A DNA stretch of 64,000 nt from Schauerella aestuarii (GTDB lineage: Bacteria > Pseudomonadota > Gammaproteobacteria > Burkholderiales > Burkholderiaceae_B). The DNA is taken from contig NZ_SIZW01000040.1 of NCBI RefSeq assembly GCF_009866805.1, positions 496,001 through 560,000 of the forward strand, written 5' to 3'. Numbering within the stretch: the first letter of the stretch is position 1; each line of letters begins with the position of its first letter. The position numbers were made by a program, and so were the translations under genes. Shown here piece after piece: positions 55,273 through 64,000 of this stretch. The notes under the pieces were generated by a model. That model did not search any database, was not told the DNA's origin, and saw nothing but the letters and a program-made list of their open reading frames with translations.

Positions 55273-56202
55273 TCATCGGTCTGCCGGAGGCCGTGCCGAA
55301 CCTTCCGGCGTTCCCATCAGCAAGTCGGTATGCGCCGCCACGGCGTGCCGCATGAAGTCCCACAAGGCCGCCACGCGTTTCAAGCGGCGCAGGTCTTCGT
55401 GGCAATACATCCAGAAGCTGCGCGTGATCACGAGCGCATCGGTGAGCACCGGCTTGAGTCGGTCGTCGCGTGCGGCCATGAAGCATGGCAGGACGGCCAG
55501 CGCCTCGCCTTGCAAAGCCGCGTGGTACTGGGCGATGACGCTGGTGCTGCGCAGAATCACACGCGCTGTGGGCACCATGTCTTCCAGATACCGCAGCCGC
55601 TCGCTGAACAGCAATTCGTCGACGTAGCCGATGAACACGTGATCGGCCAGATCCGCTTCGCTGCGTATCGCCGCGTGGCGCGCCAGGTATTGCGGCGTAC
55701 CGTACAAACGCAACGTGTAATCGCACAGTTTGGTGCACACATAGGGGCCGCGCTGGGGGCGTTCGATCGTGATCGCCAGGTCCGCCTCCCGCTTGGACAA
55801 GCTCACAAACCGCGGCACGGGCAGGATGTCCAGGGTCATGTGCGGATAGAGTCGTTGGAACTCGGTCGCCAGTGGCGTGAGCACATACGTGCCGAAAGCC
55901 TCGGTGGCGCCGATGCGCACGTGCCCGTCCAGGTCGGGCCCGGTGCCGGACAAGGTTTCGCGCGCGGTATGCAGCAGATTCTCCATCTGTTCGGCCTGCA
56001 CGAAGAGCCGCTGGCCGTCGCCGGTAAGCGTGAACCCGGTGCTGCGCGATTTCTCGAAAAGCTGTGTGTTCAGTTCCGTTTCGAGTGCACGAATCCGCCG
56101 CGTAACGGTGGTGTGTTCGACGCCGAGTCGGCGGGCGGCGGCGCTGGCGCGCTGCGTACGCGCCACTTCCAGAAAATACCGCAGGCTGTCCCAGTCGAGC
56201 AT
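55273..56202 (-). CDS. LysR-family transcriptional regulator
   Basis: A 309-residue LTTR. Helix-turn-helix: LRYFLEVARTQRASAAARRLGVEHTTVTRRIRALE (listed as start LRYFLEVARTQRASAAARRL). The effector domain starts near HVRIGATEAFGTYVLTPLA. ATG 56202 was chosen with AAGGAG 8 bp upstream. It is divergent from the orphan binding-protein gene at 56368, with a palindromic operator between them, so it probably controls that gene and itself. The inducer may be an amino acid or acid carried by the binding protein. Confidence 0.92.
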   Translation of the reverse strand: MLDWDSLRYFLEVARTQRASAAARRLGVEHTTVTRRIRALETELNTQLFEKSRSTGFTLTGDGQRLFVQAEQMENLLHTARETLSGTGPDLDGHVRIGATEAFGTYVLTPLATEFQRLYPHMTLDILPVPRFVSLSKREADLAITIERPQRGPYVCTKLCDYTLRLYGTPQYLARHAAIRSEADLADHVFIGYVDELLFSERLRYLEDMVPTARVILRSTSVIAQYHAALQGEALAVLPCFMAARDDRLKPVLTDALVITRSFWMYCHEDLRRLKRVAALWDFMRHAVAAHTDLLMGTPEGSARPPADR

Positions 56203-56222
56203 CGCGATCTCCTTGAACGTCA

Positions 56223-56251
56223 TTGTGCATCAATGCACAACAAATGTGCAT
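56223..56251. promoter_or_regulatory. LysR operator: palindrome plus third half-site
   Basis: The perfect inverted repeat TTGTGCAT-CA-ATGCACAA (56223-56240) is followed by a third TGTGCAT half-site at 56245-56251. Its centre is about 65 bp before the predicted start of the divergent transcript, the usual recognition-site position for LTTRs. Confidence 0.75.
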
Positions 56252-56260
56252 TTATCGCCG

Positions 56261-56289
56261 TTGCCTGGATTTTTTTACACACCTACACT
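56261..56289 (+). promoter_or_regulatory. Promoter for the orphan binding-protein gene
   Basis: TTGCCT (56261-56266) and TACACT (56284-56289) are 17 bp apart. Both hexamers match 4/6, as expected of an activator-dependent promoter. Confidence 0.5.
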
Positions 56290-56367
56290 GGCCGCACCGG
56301 GATACCCGGCGGGAGGGGCGTCGCGTCCTTCACCTAAAACGAAAAAATCGGACTGGAGACAACAATC

Positions 56368-57585
56368 ATGAGATCGCACATGCGCGGTATGGCCGCGGGT
56401 TTGGCCTTGGGCGTCGGGATGGGCAGTGCGGCGTGGGCTGCCGAGCCGCCTCCGGTAAAAATCGGGGTGCTGACCGACATGTCGGGCAACTACGCGTCGA
56501 TGGGCGGTGCCGGTTCCGTAGCCGCCGCAAAGTTGGCCATCGAGACGTGCCTGGCGGCCGAATGCAAGGGCATGAAAATCGATCTCGTGTCGGCGGACAA
56601 TCAAAACAAGGCCGACGTGGGCGCGTCGCGCGCGCGCGAATGGTTCGATCGTGACGGTGTGACGGCGATCGCCGACCTCACGAACTCGGCCGTGGCGCTT
56701 GCCGTGCAGGGCATTGCGCGTGAGAAGAACAAAGTCGTGATGTTCTCGGGACCCGCGACCACCGCATTGACGAATAAAGAATGCTCGCCGGTCGGCTTTC
56801 ATTGGATGTTCGATACGTATTCCCAATCGGTGGGCGGCGCCAAAGCCACCATCGATGCGGGCGGAAAATCGTGGTTCTTCATCACGGTGGACTATGCCTT
56901 CGGTCATTCCCTCGAAGCCGACACGTCGCAGCGCGTGAAGTCGCTCGGCGGCACGGTGGCCGGCAGCGTGCGTCACCCGCTCAACGCGCCAGACTTTGCG
57001 TCCTATTTGTTGCAGGCGCAAAGCAGCAAGGCGCAGGTGGTGGCCCTGGCCAATGGCGGGCAAGACACCGTCAACGCCGTCAAGCAGGCGCGAGAATTCG
57101 GCGTGGTCGAGGGTGGGCAGAAGCTGGTGTCGCTGTTGATCTTCCTTTCCGACCTGCGCGCTTTGGGCCTCACCAACGCTCAGGGGCTGACGTATGTGGA
57201 CGGGTTTTACTGGAACTTTGACGATGCCTCGCGCGCCTGGTCCGACCGCTTCGCCAAAGCTTTCGGCGGTTTGAAGCCGACCATGACGCAGGCCGGCGTG
57301 TATTCCAGTGTGCTGCACTACCTGCGCGCCGTGGCGGCGACGGGCAGCACCGACGGCAAGGTGGTTGCCGACAAAATGCGCACCCTGCCGATCGACGATC
57401 CCATCATGCGCAACGCGTCCATTCGTCCCGACGGCCGCGTGATTCACGACATGTATCTCTATCAGGTGAAAAAGCCTGCCGAGTCGAAAGGCGAGTGGGA
57501 TTACTCGACGTTGTTGGCCACGATCCCCGCCAAGGACGCCTTTCAGCCGTTGGCCAACTCGACGTGCGCGTTGGTCAAGCAATGA
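56368..57585 (+). CDS. Orphan HAAT-family periplasmic substrate-binding protein
   Basis: A 405-residue Peripla_BP_6 protein with signal peptide 1-24 (ending AAWAAE). It shares length and many segments with the liv binding protein at 6785-8002: NQNKADVGASRAREWFD, FFITVDYAFGHSLEADT, FASYLLQAQSSKAQ. No permease or ATPase gene accompanies it, so it may feed one of the liv permeases. GGAG precedes ATG 56368. It is controlled by the divergent LysR operator and followed by mmsA after 82 bp. Confidence 0.92.
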   Translation: MRSHMRGMAAGLALGVGMGSAAWAAEPPPVKIGVLTDMSGNYASMGGAGSVAAAKLAIETCLAAECKGMKIDLVSADNQNKADVGASRAREWFDRDGVTAIADLTNSAVALAVQGIAREKNKVVMFSGPATTALTNKECSPVGFHWMFDTYSQSVGGAKATIDAGGKSWFFITVDYAFGHSLEADTSQRVKSLGGTVAGSVRHPLNAPDFASYLLQAQSSKAQVVALANGGQDTVNAVKQAREFGVVEGGQKLVSLLIFLSDLRALGLTNAQGLTYVDGFYWNFDDASRAWSDRFAKAFGGLKPTMTQAGVYSSVLHYLRAVAATGSTDGKVVADKMRTLPIDDPIMRNASIRPDGRVIHDMYLYQVKKPAESKGEWDYSTLLATIPAKDAFQPLANSTCALVKQ

Positions 57586-57667
57586 ATCGGGCGGGTGCGC
57601 GTGCCGACGCTGCAGACAGCGGCGTGCCGCACCCCGCGCCATCCCTTAATCGCTAGAGGAGTTTCTG

Positions 57668-59158
<1,491 letters not shown>

Positions 59159-59194
59159 TCATCCAGGTCGGATGCGCTGGGCGATTCCGCCGAG

Positions 59195-59259
59195 CACATC
59201 CACAGGCCACATCCGCGGAGCACATCCGCGGGTCACTTCCACGGCGCACGTCCGCGGGG
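59195..59259 (+). repeat. 13-bp tandem repeat, five copies, downstream of mmsA
   Basis: Five head-to-tail 13-mers (CACATCCACAGGC, CACATCCGCGGAG, CACATCCGCGGGT, CACTTCCACGGCG, CACGTCCGCGGGG) are followed by a partial sixth. They lie in the non-coding mmsA 3' region. Confidence 0.75.
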
Positions 59260-59322
59260 GCATCCGCGCGTTTGCGCTGAGTCCGTCCGCTGGATGAATC
59301 AACCTCATCATGCAGCATTCAA

Positions 59323-59346
59323 GAGGGGGCTCGCGCCCCCCTTTGC
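59323..59346 (+). terminator. Terminator downstream of mmsA
   Basis: The stem GGGGGC / GCCCCC with a TCGC loop (59325-59340) is followed by CTTTG. The T-run is short. Confidence 0.6.
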
Positions 59347-59368
59347 TTATGCGTTTGACTCGCCTAAG

Positions 59369-59397
59369 CTTATATGAATAAGTAATATTGAATTACT
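59369..59397. promoter_or_regulatory. Paired inverted repeats upstream of the CysB-type gene
   Basis: CTTAT / ATAAG (59369-59382) overlaps AGTAAT / ATTACT (59381-59397). They cover the -35 region of the promoter ending at 59414, as expected of autorepression by an LTTR. The DNA is AT-rich, unlike its surroundings. Confidence 0.5.
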
Positions 59398-59414
59398 TCT
59401 ATATTACCTATAAT
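59386..59414 (+). promoter_or_regulatory. Promoter for the CysB-type regulator gene
   Basis: A perfect TATAAT (59409-59414) lies 20 bp before the start codon; the -35 (TATTGA at 17 bp or TTGAAT at 15 bp) is imperfect. Confidence 0.55.
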
Positions 59415-59434
59415 GCCCCCACTAAGGGGTGTTT

Positions 59435-60382
59435 ATGAATCTTCAACAGTTCCGTTTCGTGCGTGAGACCATCCGCCGCGACTTCAATCTGACCGAGGCT
59501 GCGCGCATGCTGTACACGTCGCAGCCGGGCGTGTCCAAGGCGATCATCGAGTTTGAAGATGAGCTCGGCGTCAAGATTTTCGAACGGCACGGCAAGCGCA
59601 TCAAAGGTCTGACCAAGCCGGGGCTGGCAGTCTCCCAGGTCATCGACCGCATCATGCGCGAAGTGGATAACCTCAAGAAAGTCAGTGAAGAGTTTGCACG
59701 CCGCGATGAAGGCGGACTGGTCATCGCGTGCACGCACACCCAGGCGCGCTATCTGTTGCCGCGCGTGATTCCGGCCTTTCGCAAACAGTTCCCCAAGGTA
59801 CATCTGTCGCTGGCAGAAGGCAGCCCGGCGCAACTGGCCGAGATGGTGCTGCATGAGCACGCCGACGTCGCCATCGCGACTGAGGCGTTGGCGCTGACGC
59901 CAGGCCTGGCAACGCTGCCCGTCTATACCTGGGAGCACACCGTGGTCGTGCGACCCGATCATCCCCTGGCGGAGTTGACGTCGAGCGCGGCGCGCGCTTT
60001 GTCGCTCGAGCAACTTGCCGAATATCCCATCGTGACTTATGACCGGGCGTTTACTGGCCGTTCGACGATCGACGAGGTGTTTGCCACGCAAGGCATCCAT
60101 CCCGACATCGTGCTCGAGGCGATCGACGCCGACGTGATCAAGACGTATGTGGACGTGGGCTTGGGCATCGGCATCATCGCCGGCGTGGCGTTCGACCCGC
60201 GGCGCGACACCGGTCTGGTGGGCCTGCCGGTAGGTCACCTCTTCGGCACGCACACCACGCGCGTCGGGATCAAACAGGGCGTGTTCCTGCGGGATTACGT
60301 GTACACCTTCCTGGAAATGCTGGCCTCGTCGCTGACGCGGGCGGTGGTGCAGGATGCCGTCCAGGGTACTGAGGAAGCCTGA
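59435..60382 (+). CDS. cysB: CysB/Cbl-type LysR transcriptional regulator
   Basis: A 315-residue LTTR of the CysB branch, recognised by NLQQFRFVRETIRRDFNLTE, the helix-turn-helix YTSQPGVSKAIIEFEDELG and KTYVDVGLGIGIIAGVAFD. CysB proteins control sulfur assimilation and respond to acetylserine or sulfate. AAGGGG precedes ATG 59435. No cys genes are in the window, so CysB versus the paralogue Cbl cannot be decided. Inverted repeats overlapping its promoter suggest autoregulation. Confidence 0.85.
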   Translation: MNLQQFRFVRETIRRDFNLTEAARMLYTSQPGVSKAIIEFEDELGVKIFERHGKRIKGLTKPGLAVSQVIDRIMREVDNLKKVSEEFARRDEGGLVIACTHTQARYLLPRVIPAFRKQFPKVHLSLAEGSPAQLAEMVLHEHADVAIATEALALTPGLATLPVYTWEHTVVVRPDHPLAELTSSAARALSLEQLAEYPIVTYDRAFTGRSTIDEVFATQGIHPDIVLEAIDADVIKTYVDVGLGIGIIAGVAFDPRRDTGLVGLPVGHLFGTHTTRVGIKQGVFLRDYVYTFLEMLASSLTRAVVQDAVQGTEEA

Positions 60383-60414
60383 CGCTATCGCGGATTCAAC
60401 CCCATAGATATATT

Positions 60415-60435
60415 AAATGAGAATTCCTCTCATTT
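60415..60435. promoter_or_regulatory. Fur-type box 1
   Basis: A perfect 8-bp inverted repeat, AAATGAGA-ATTCC-TCTCATTT. It matches 12 of 14 fixed positions of the Fur 7-1-7 pattern TGAGAAT-N-ATTCTCA. It ends 3 bp before the -35 of the next promoter. Confidence 0.65.
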
Positions 60436-60438
60436 GTG

Positions 60439-60467
60439 TTGAGCAAACAAACAAGAATCATTATCAT
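60439..60467 (+). promoter_or_regulatory. Promoter for the DUF2325-like gene
   Basis: TTGAGC (60439-60444) and TATCAT (60462-60467, 5/6) are 17 bp apart, between and overlapping two Fur-like boxes. Confidence 0.65.
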
Positions 60468-60471
60468 TCCT
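60453..60471. promoter_or_regulatory. Fur-type box 2, over the -10
   Basis: The 19-mer matches the classical GATAATGATAATCATTATC Fur consensus at 13 positions (read on the minus strand) and covers the -10 hexamer. Confidence 0.6.
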
Positions 60472-60499
60472 TCACGCCAATAACTTTTGTGGAGTGATC

Positions 60500-60814
60500 A
60501 TGGCAGCAGCGCTCAGTGCAGTAGTGGTGGGGGCCGATCGACTCGGCAATATTCCGGATCTGTTAAAGGGGCACAACATCGCGATCACGCATCACATCAG
60601 CGGACGCGATCCCTCGCACCAAAAACGTACCTTGCAATTGCCCACGGGCACGCAGTTGGTCATTTTGCTGACCGACTTCCTTGGTCACAACGTGATGAAG
60701 ACGTTCCGCCATGCCGCACAGCGCGGCGGCATTCGTGTGGTGGCTTGTCGCCGGTCCGTCTGCAGCATGCAGCAGGCGCTCAACCAGTGCGGCCTGTGCG
60801 GCTTGAATGCCTGA
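60500..60814 (+). CDS. Small His/Cys-rich DUF2325-like protein, probably Fur-regulated
   Basis: A 104-residue soluble protein with the DUF2325-type layout: an N-terminal beta strand and turn (AVVVGADRLGNIPDLL), a His-rich loop (HHISGRDPSHQK), a hydrophobic strand (LVILLTDFLGHNVMKTF) and a C-terminal strand ending in a Cys-rich tail (CRRSVC...CGLC). The four Cys near the end and clustered His suggest metal binding, which is inference. GGAG precedes ATG 60500. It is monocistronic, with paired Fur-like boxes around the promoter and a strong terminator downstream. Function unknown. Confidence 0.8.
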   Translation: MAAALSAVVVGADRLGNIPDLLKGHNIAITHHISGRDPSHQKRTLQLPTGTQLVILLTDFLGHNVMKTFRHAAQRGGIRVVACRRSVCSMQQALNQCGLCGLNA

Positions 60815-60894
60815 CATCGCGCACGTAAGGGCTTTACACGCCAACTGAGCGGTGACGCGCGGCCAAGGATCGGCCGGTCCCTGACGCCAACGAG

Positions 60895-60933
60895 AAGGGC
60901 ATCGAATGCGAAATGCATTCGATGCCCTTTTTT
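60895..60933 (+). terminator. Terminator downstream of the DUF2325-like gene
   Basis: A perfect 15-bp stem (AAGGGCATCGAATGC / GCATTCGATGCCCTT) with a GAAAT loop is followed by six T residues. It is about 80 bp past the stop. Confidence 0.9.
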
Positions 60934-60976
60934 ATGCTTTTGAGAAGTCAGGCGGCCACGATTGGCCTGGAGCGCT

Positions 60977-61642
60977 TCAGCGGGCGGCGCGTGCCGAGGC
61001 CATCAGCCCGGTATCCAAACGGCGCGCACCGTTATAGCGCTTGGTCCAGTAAGCCATGGTCATGCTTTCGATGCGGACCACGCCGCCCGAACTGGGCGAA
61101 TGGATAAAGCGGTCATCGCCAAGATAGATGCCGACGTGCGAATTGCGGCGGCCCATCGTGTTGAAGAAGACGAGATCGCCGGCGACGAGTTCTTCACGAT
61201 CGATCGATTGGCCCCACTGCGAAATTTCGGCAGCACTGCGCGGCAGTTTGATGCCCAACGACTGCGAGGCGACGTAACTGACCAATCCACTGCAATCGAA
61301 CCCGCTGTCGGGCGAATTACCACCGTAGCGATAGCGCACGCCAAGATAGTTGAGGGCTTCGCCTGCCAGCACCGGATCGTTGCTGCGCTGAATGCCGGCC
61401 TGGCGTTCGCGGCGCAGGTTTTGTGCGACCAGCATGCCGATCGGATCTTCCTGCGCCTGCCGCCATTCGCGGCTGTAGCCGTCGGGATCCGCGGCGTCGA
61501 GATAGGCCGATTTATGGGACGAACCCGTGCCAGCACAGCCCGCCAGGGCGATGCAGCTTGCGAGGAGGGGGATGCGAAGAGCACGCCACCAGTTGCCGTG
61601 AGGATCTTGAAGTCGCTGCGCGGCAGGGTTGGTGGAATGCAT
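60977..61642 (-). CDS. NlpC/P60 family cell-wall hydrolase lipoprotein
   Basis: A 221-residue lipoprotein. The lipobox ALAGC places the lipidated Cys at residue 36. The C-terminal NlpC/P60 (C40) domain has Cys117 in FDCSGLVSYV, His169 in NSHVGIYLGDD and His181 in FIHSPSSGG. These enzymes usually cut D-Glu-mDAP bonds in peptidoglycan, as E. coli Spr/MepS. ATG 61642 was chosen with AAGG upstream; a longer frame to 61741 would bury the signal. Divergent from prpE; the gap holds a 12-bp palindrome, TCAACATGTTGA (61678-61689). Confidence 0.9.
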   Translation of the reverse strand: MHSTNPAAQRLQDPHGNWWRALRIPLLASCIALAGCAGTGSSHKSAYLDAADPDGYSREWRQAQEDPIGMLVAQNLRRERQAGIQRSNDPVLAGEALNYLGVRYRYGGNSPDSGFDCSGLVSYVASQSLGIKLPRSAAEISQWGQSIDREELVAGDLVFFNTMGRRNSHVGIYLGDDRFIHSPSSGGVVRIESMTMAYWTKRYNGARRLDTGLMASARAAR

Positions 61643-61855
61643 GCTTGGCCTTGTGATTTGGCGAGAACTTAACCAAATCAACATGTTGAGATTGAAAGTT
61701 GGAGCGGATTCTACCAACATTGTGCGGTGCACGGCGATCATCGGCCTAGTGGGTAGGGCCGGGATCGTGGGAGAATCGTTTCCGAGTGTGGCGGCCGGAG
61801 TATAGCCCGAACGCCCTAAACCTTAAGTACGGCCAGACAATAACAGGAGACAGCG

Positions 61856-63745
61856 ATGCAAACCATGCGGGATTTCCATTACGGCTCGATACATCATCGT
61901 GACAATTTCTGGCGTGAGCAGGCGCGGCGGATTCATTGGGAAACACCCTTCGAGCGCGTACTGGACGACAGCAATCTGCCGTTTGCCCGTTGGTTTCCAG
62001 GTGGCCGCACCAACCTTTGCTACAACGCGGTCGATCGCTGGCTCGAGACGCGCGCCGATGAGCGCGCACTGGTCTGGGTCTCCACCGAGGTCGATCAGAC
62101 GCGCGAATTCACGGTCCGTCAGTTGTACGACGAAGTCAACGCGGTGGCCGCCGTGTTGCGTGAAACAGGCGTGGAGCAGGGCGATCGGGTTCTGATCTAT
62201 ATGCCAATGGTGCCTGAGGCCGTGTTCACCATGTTGGCGTGCGCCAGGCTCGGGGCGATTCATTCGGTGGTGTTTGGCGGGTTTGCATCGGTCAATCTGG
62301 CGCAGCGCATCGACGATGCTGCACCGAAGGTCATCGTATCCGCCGACGCGGGCTCGCGCGGCGGCAAGGTGGTGGCTTACAAGCCGCTGCTCGATCGCGC
62401 GTTGACGCTGGCCCGCCATCCGCCCACCCGCACGCTGATCCTCGATCGCGGTCTGGCACCCATGCAGACCGACCCCGCACGCGACATTGACTATGCCGAA
62501 GCGCGCGCGCGTCATGCGGGCGCCGAAGTGCCGGTCGTCTGGATGGAATCGACTGCGCCCAGCTATATCCTCTACACGTCGGGTACTACCGGCACACCCA
62601 AGGGCGTGCAGCGCGACATCGGCGGGTATGCGGTCGCCCTGGCGTCATCGATGGCATACATCTTCGATGGCAAGCCGGGCGAGACCTTTTTCTGCACGAG
62701 CGACATCGGTTGGGTGGTCGGCCACTCCTATATTGTCTACGGCCCATTGATCGGCGGCCAGACCACCGTGCTGTATGAAGGCACGCCGGTGCGTCCCGAT
62801 GGAGCGATCCTCTGGCGGCTGATCGAGCAGTACAAGGTCAATACCCTGTTTTCGGCGCCGACCGCGATTCGCGTGCTCAAAAAGCAGGATCCCGCATTGC
62901 TCAAGCAGCACGATCTGACATCGCTGCGCGCGATCTACCTGGCGGGCGAGCCGCTGGATGAACCCACGGCGCAGTGGGTGGCCGACAGCCTGGGCAAGCC
63001 CGTTATCGACAATTACTGGCAGACCGAGAGCGGTTGGCCGATATTGGCCGCACAACCCGGCGTCGAGCGCGTGCCGACGAAATTCGGCAGCCCGTCGTTT
63101 CCGGTGTATGGCTTTGACGTGCGTATCGTCGATGAGGCCACGGGTGAAGATATGGGCCCGGATGAAAAGGGCGTGGTCGCCATCGTTCCGCCATTGCCGC
63201 CGGGTGCGATGACCACCATCTGGGGCAACGATGCCCGTTTCGTGGAGACCTATTTCACGAGCGTGCCCAATCGGCAGGTCTATTCGACGTTCGACTGGGG
63301 CCGCCGCGACGCAGACGGCTATTACTTTATCCTCGGTCGTACCGACGACGTCATCAACGTGGCCGGACACCGCCTGGGCACGCGCGAGATCGAGGAGTCG
63401 ATCAGCAGCCACGCAGGGGTGGCCGAATGCGCAGTGGTCGGGGTGGCCGATGCGATCAAAGGGCAAACCGCCGTGGCCTTCGTCGTGCTTAAGTCCGCAC
63501 AGGTGGGCGAGCCGGGCCCTGCAGCCGACGCCTTGCGGCGCGAGATGCTGGCCGTGGTGGACGATCAACTGGGTGCGATTGCGCGTCCGTCTGCGCTACG
63601 ATTCGTGCAGGCCTTGCCCAAGACGCGCTCGGGCAAGGTTTTGCGCCGTGCGATCGTGGCGATTTGCGAGGGCCGCGAAACCGGCGACCTCACTACCATC
63701 GAAGATCCTTCAACGCTCGACCAGATCAAGGACAGCCTTCAATGA
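61856..63745 (+). CDS. prpE: Propionate--CoA ligase (PrpE-like acyl-CoA synthetase)
   Basis: A 629-residue ANL-superfamily enzyme that activates propionate (or a similar short acid) to its CoA ester. The ATP motif YTSGTTGTPKGV, the DNYWQTESGWPI motif and the C-terminal catalytic Lys in TRSGKVLRR are intact. Length and the N-terminal motif YNAVDRWLETR favour PrpE over Acs. AGGAGA precedes ATG 61856 (ATG 61865 is also possible). It overlaps the next gene by 4 bp. Together with mmsA it suggests propionyl-CoA metabolism. Confidence 0.9.
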   Translation: MQTMRDFHYGSIHHRDNFWREQARRIHWETPFERVLDDSNLPFARWFPGGRTNLCYNAVDRWLETRADERALVWVSTEVDQTREFTVRQLYDEVNAVAAVLRETGVEQGDRVLIYMPMVPEAVFTMLACARLGAIHSVVFGGFASVNLAQRIDDAAPKVIVSADAGSRGGKVVAYKPLLDRALTLARHPPTRTLILDRGLAPMQTDPARDIDYAEARARHAGAEVPVVWMESTAPSYILYTSGTTGTPKGVQRDIGGYAVALASSMAYIFDGKPGETFFCTSDIGWVVGHSYIVYGPLIGGQTTVLYEGTPVRPDGAILWRLIEQYKVNTLFSAPTAIRVLKKQDPALLKQHDLTSLRAIYLAGEPLDEPTAQWVADSLGKPVIDNYWQTESGWPILAAQPGVERVPTKFGSPSFPVYGFDVRIVDEATGEDMGPDEKGVVAIVPPLPPGAMTTIWGNDARFVETYFTSVPNRQVYSTFDWGRRDADGYYFILGRTDDVINVAGHRLGTREIEESISSHAGVAECAVVGVADAIKGQTAVAFVVLKSAQVGEPGPAADALRREMLAVVDDQLGAIARPSALRFVQALPKTRSGKVLRRAIVAICEGRETGDLTTIEDPSTLDQIKDSLQ

Positions 63746-64000
63746 GCGTTCGATTGCCGGATGTCGCCGCGCACCTGAATCCGGGCGTGCGGCGCCGGGA
63801 ACTCTGGGCCTGGGCAATGTACGACTTTGCCAATTCGGGCTACACCACCGTCATTCTCACGGCGGTCTTCAGCACTTATTTCGTCGGCGTGGTAGCCGGC
63901 AATGCGCCCTGGGGCACGTTGGCGTGGACGAGCGCGCTGTCGGTATCGTATCTCGCCGTCATGCTCACCATGCCCACCCTCGGGGCGCGGGCAGACGCGC
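63742..64000 (+). CDS. UMF1-type MFS transporter, 3' end beyond window
   Basis: The first 86 codons of an MFS protein, beginning MSVRLPDVAAHLNPG. The motif ELWAWAMYDFANSGYTTVILTA (here cut to WAMYDFANSGYTTVILT) is the conserved start of the UMF1/Atg22-like family. Two membrane helices are visible before the window ends. Its ATG overlaps the prpE stop (ATGA), so it may transport a substrate or product of PrpE. Confidence 0.85.
   Translation, partial: MSVRLPDVAAHLNPGVRRRELWAWAMYDFANSGYTTVILTAVFSTYFVGVVAGNAPWGTLAWTSALSVSYLAVMLTMPTLGARADA

Noticed and set aside
59195-59270. CRISPR-like array
   Set aside because: The 13-mers are directly adjacent and degenerate, with no spacers and no cas genes.

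Overview
The window is GC-rich chromosomal DNA from a betaproteobacterium, most likely Burkholderiales and close to Alcaligenaceae (Bordetella/Achromobacter relatives). This is judged from the proteins and gene order only: several high-affinity branched-chain amino-acid (HAAT) transporters, an intracellular PHB depolymerase, a PagL lipid A deacylase, and the blocks trpB-trpA-accD, rne/rluC...yceF/yceD-rpmF-plsX-fabHDG-acpP-fabF and rpoE-rseA-rseB-mucD-lepA-lepB-rnc-era-recO. No tRNA, rRNA, CRISPR array, IS element, integrase or phage gene was seen. The window opens inside a livH gene and closes inside an MFS transporter gene.

Layout. 1-3232: end of a liv transporter operon (livH, a livM-livG fusion, livF). 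3334-4839: a secreted Sel1-repeat protein. 9639-4905 (minus): a complete second liv operon (livG, livF, binding protein, livH, livM). 13440-9789 (minus): fdxA, fpr, phaZ, a soluble rnfB and nth, a ferredoxin and storage-polymer group. 13602-23965: pncB, ridA, a flavodoxin-like gene with mtfA (minus), relA, argE, trpB, trpA, accD, pagL. 27450-24244 (minus): rne, with a long leader. 28057-41001: rluC, a HAD phosphatase, msrP-msrQ, three minus-strand genes (amidase, RsmI-like methyltransferase, maf), then yceD-rpmF-plsX-fabH-fabD-fabG-acpP-fabF. 41005-50416: a YgfX-like membrane protein, rpoE-rseA-rseB-mucD, lepA, lepB, rnc, era, recO. 50662-55139: a BI-1 family protein, a small protein, holC and pepA (all minus), then lptF (plus). 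55273-64000: a LysR regulator with a divergent orphan HAAT binding protein and mmsA, a CysB-type regulator, a small DUF2325-like gene under a Fur-type promoter, an NlpC/P60 lipoprotein (minus), prpE and the start of a UMF1-type MFS gene.

How the genes work together. Most of the window is core metabolism and envelope biogenesis: fatty-acid synthesis (accD, plsX-fab), envelope stress control (rpoE-rseAB-mucD, with a sigma-E-like promoter in front of the BI-1 gene), protein export and RNA processing. A second theme is uptake and breakdown of branched-chain or short-chain acids: two liv permease loci, a stand-alone binding protein, mmsA and prpE. The least routine signals are a LivF ATPase with Arg in place of the Walker A Lys, a LivM-LivG fusion, a LysR operator with textbook geometry, a small His/Cys-rich gene behind paired Fur-like boxes, a RecO lacking the zinc-finger segment, and short tandem repeat arrays starting at or just past four stop codons. 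I found no clearly new defence or mobile system.
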